The position numbers and the translations under genes are program-made. The notes under the pieces were generated by a model that made no database searches, was not told where the DNA came from, and worked only from the letters and a program-made list of their open reading frames with translations. A stretch of 64,000 nucleotides of DNA from Richelia intracellularis HH01. Its GTDB lineage: Bacteria > Cyanobacteriota > Cyanobacteriia > Cyanobacteriales > Nostocaceae. The first letter of the stretch is position 1. Every line of letters begins with the position of its first letter. The stretch lies in contig NZ_CAIY01000029.1 in the NCBI RefSeq assembly GCF_000350105.1, forward strand, positions 57,663 through 121,662, given 5' to 3'. Positions 62,166 through 64,000 of this stretch are shown here, one piece after another.

Positions 62166-62516
62166 TCATTGTCCGCAATACTTGTCAAAATCAAGACTTT
62201 TTACTAAGAGATCGCTAACGCTGTTAGCGATCTCAAATTCTCCATAGAAACTTTCAGAGAAATCAAATGACTTCATTTCTATGATAATGGCAATCATCAA
62301 ACAACCAAGATCATTTTCCCCTTCCATTCTCTGCCTCATGAAAACCTGAGCAGTACGTTCGGCAATATCCCTATTAATTTCTTCTGTTATAAATTCTTCA
62401 TTTAGCCATTTGTGTAAGGACTTTTGTAACCAATTTTTTTCCTTTTCTGGGTTGTTAGCTGGTGGCAGTATTATCGGGTTAATTGGTACATCCATTGTAA
62501 ATTGTGTTTGAGACAA
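62166..62516 (-). CDS. Conserved-looking hypothetical protein, 116 aa
   Basis: I do not know a named family. The start is MSQTQFTMDVPINPIILPPA (an internal Met at codon 8 is possible). The rest is helical, with NWLQKSLHKWLNEEFITEEI, RDIAERTAQVFMRQRMEGEN, LGCLMIAIIIEMKSFDFSES and FEIANSVSDLLVKSLDFDKY. The quality of the sequence and an uninterrupted frame suggest a real, conserved cyanobacterial gene. It carries a perfect 12-bp inverted repeat near its 3' end. Function is unknown. Confidence 0.7.
   Translation of the reverse strand: MSQTQFTMDVPINPIILPPANNPEKEKNWLQKSLHKWLNEEFITEEINRDIAERTAQVFMRQRMEGENDLGCLMIAIIIEMKSFDFSESFYGEFEIANSVSDLLVKSLDFDKYCGQ
62208..62234. repeat. 12-bp perfect inverted repeat inside a coding region
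   Basis: GAGATCGCTAAC (62208-62219) pairs with GTTAGCGATCTC (62223-62234) around GCT, within codons for EIANSVSDL of the 116-aa protein. The core AGCGATC resembles a HIP1 site that has lost one base step. Confidence 0.8.
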
Positions 62517-62680
62517 ATATAGTTGTAGCAGTTATATAGTTGTCTTATTTTCTACTCTTTCTAGTATCAGTTATTTTCTTATTACTCCTAAATATTGTAA
62601 AATAAAAGGGGAAAGTGAAGAATAGGAACCTCTTCACATCATGATATCTATTTCTCCTGTAACTTTCCTCGCTCTTTCTT

Positions 62681-63259
62681 ATGCAGTATGATGTCACCTC
62701 TATTATTCAAGGCTATGCCCAAGGTTATTTTCTAATGGCTGACAAGGATAATGTCTTAGGATGGTATAGTAGCCGTGGCCGAACTCTGATACCCTTAGAT
62801 AAAAGGTTTCGCTATCCAAAGTCTCTGCAGCGAGTTTTAAATCAAAATCGATTTCAAGTGTCAGTTAATAAGAATTTTCGAGCAGTTATTGAAGGTTGTG
62901 CCAGCCGAGAAACTACGTGGATTTCCTCGGAATTACAAAATATTTATTACCTACTGTACCAAACTGGCTGGGCTCATAGTTTTGAAACTTGGCAAGATGA
63001 CAAGTTAGCTGGGGGAATTTTAGGTATTGTTATTGGTGGTGCTTTTATTGGCGAGTCTATGTTTTATCAAATTCCAGAAGGCTCAAAAGTAGCAATGGTA
63101 AAGTTGGTAGAAAGGTTACGAGAAAAACAATTTCTTTTGTTTGATGCTCAAATGATGAATCCCCATTTGGAGAGATTTGGTGCTTATCGTATCAGTGAAG
63201 AAGAATATCGAAATTTACTTTGCAAAGCTTTAGAGACTATTTGTAATCTAAATCTTTAG
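62681..63259 (+). CDS. aat: Leucyl/phenylalanyl-tRNA-protein transferase
   Basis: Adds Leu or Phe to the N-terminus of proteins starting with Arg or Lys, marking them for ClpS-ClpAP/ClpCP proteolysis (N-degron pathway). The 192 residues match the cyanobacterial length. The landmarks are IIQGYAQGYFLMAD, LGWYSSRGRTLIPLDKRFRY, KSLQRVLNQNRFQVSVNKNF, TWISSELQNIYYLLYQTGWA, HSFETWQDDKLAGGILGIVI, GGAFIGESMFYQ, and LFDAQMMNPHLERFGAYRIS. All typical motifs are intact. It is a single-gene unit after rpsN and the minus-strand unknown. Confidence 0.95.
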   Translation: MQYDVTSIIQGYAQGYFLMADKDNVLGWYSSRGRTLIPLDKRFRYPKSLQRVLNQNRFQVSVNKNFRAVIEGCASRETTWISSELQNIYYLLYQTGWAHSFETWQDDKLAGGILGIVIGGAFIGESMFYQIPEGSKVAMVKLVERLREKQFLLFDAQMMNPHLERFGAYRISEEEYRNLLCKALETICNLNL

Positions 63260-64000
63260 AATATCCTTCAATAGAGTATAGTGGTGAGTTGCAACAGCAT
63301 ATATAACATACAAGCATCTACAACTTTAGAAGAATATTTTTAGATATTTGTTAAAATAACAATGTTAGTTAAAATAGTTAAATACTTATTATATTAACCA
63401 AACTAAGGTATTTAATAATTTTCTCCGTAATCTCCCCATAAATATTACTGGGAAAATATAAGCAGTCAACAATTTAGAGTTAGATTTTTTCAATAAAAAT
63501 ATCTTATAAAAGATATTTTTATTGATTCTTTTCTCCCAAAAAAACTTACTTACCATAAATATTTGAACGTTTTACTAACTAATACTATTTTCAGTAGAAC
63601 TAAACTTTTTTTCTTTTGATTATTTATCTTTTACTCATACATGCAAACATTCCTGACCTTTACTATCTATATTAAAGGAGTCTTCTTAGATATACCTAGA
63701 TTATCAAACACTCAATAAAATTGATTAATTAAAGAATGAGTATGTAAAATATACTTAAACATTTTCTAGATGAAGATTATCTGGCTATCAAATAATAATT
63801 ATTATTTATATTTTTCAAAAAATAGATGAATAGAATAATATTCTACTTTGAGTTAAAACTCCAAAATTATACCGCGATAATCCTCAATACCGTGAAAAAA
63901 TATATCAATAAATCCAAAAAATATTAACCTAATATCTTGCCCATTTAACTAAGTATATTAAAGGGAGTAATTTAATATATGTACATATTTGAGTTTGGCT
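63260..64000. other. Intergenic region to right window edge
   Basis: No gene supported. It contains the inverted repeat at 63490-63525, the simple 18-bp palindrome AAATAATAATTATTATTT (63790-63807) and TAGAATAATATTCTA at about 63829-63844. Confidence 0.5.
63490..63525. repeat. 16-bp perfect inverted repeat, 4-nt loop
   Basis: TCAATAAAAATATCTT (63490-63505) pairs with AAGATATTTTTATTGA (63510-63525) around ATAA. It begins about 230 bp past the aat stop. Confidence 0.85.

Noticed and set aside
63790..63807. 18-bp palindrome AAATAATAATTATTATTT
   Set aside because: Simple A/T sequence; expected by chance at this composition, so not counted in the long-palindrome set.
1..64000. CRISPR arrays, IS elements, prophage, rRNA and tRNA genes
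   Set aside because: No regularly spaced repeats, transposase-like frames or RNA-gene signatures were found on either strand by reading.

Overview
The window comes from a cyanobacterium. It carries psbO (photosystem II), ferredoxin-type sulfite reductase, a CCB-type cytochrome b6f cofactor-assembly protein, and several families known mainly from cyanobacteria (DUF1997, DUF2839, DUF3155, DUF3611). Protein similarity as I recall it points to the heterocyst-forming Nostocales. The DNA is very AT-rich. Adding up gene lengths gives about 37 kb of coding sequence in 64 kb (near 58%), with gene-free stretches of 1 to 2.5 kb and at least two decayed genes. The HIP1 octamer GCGATCGC was seen only twice. 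This fits a genome under reduction, such as a diatom- or fern-associated symbiont of the Richelia or Nostoc azollae type. That placement is inference, not proof. I saw no rRNA, tRNA, CRISPR array, transposase or phage gene.

Layout. 1-3.3 kb: edge of a DUF1997 gene, pheA, and a LON-domain protein. 3.7-8.9 kb, minus strand: the str cluster rpsL-rpsG-fusA-tuf, then a terminator, then rpsJ. 9.2-10.6 kb: two pseudogenes, one unidentified and one universal stress protein. 11-17.3 kb, minus strand: rimP-nusA-ylxR-infB with an attenuator-like leader before rimP. 17.5-27 kb: type II NADH dehydrogenase, a lone metal-binding lipoprotein, a DinG-like protein whose helicase motifs are degenerate, and DUF2839, separated by long spacers. 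28.9-32.4 kb: ftsQ and ftsZ, 1.3 kb apart. 33.2-39.7 kb: a two-gene module of a P-loop ATPase and a 1667-residue STAND NTPase with TPR-like and 14 WD40 repeats; this is the best candidate for an undescribed system. 39.7-46.9 kb: psbO, a PsiE-like membrane protein, a TPR protein, rsmE and small conserved proteins. 48.9-56.3 kb: sulfite reductase, a Hik2-like histidine kinase, DUF3155, the CCB-type assembly factor and a PadR regulator. 57.2-63.3 kb: DUF3611, serS, rseP-nth, rpsN, a small unknown protein and aat.

The retained genes are mostly core functions: translation (str and nusA-infB clusters, serS, rpsN, rsmE), division (ftsQ, ftsZ), photosynthesis and respiration (psbO, b6f assembly, NDH-2), sulfur assimilation and DNA repair. 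A large signalling-type ATPase/STAND pair stands out against this background.

A second unexplained feature is a set of about ten long, near-perfect inverted repeats (arms of 15 to 23 bp, spacers of 0 to 11 nt). All lie between genes. They share no obvious sequence but have the same architecture, and they occur in divergent, convergent and tandem spacers, so they are not simply terminators.
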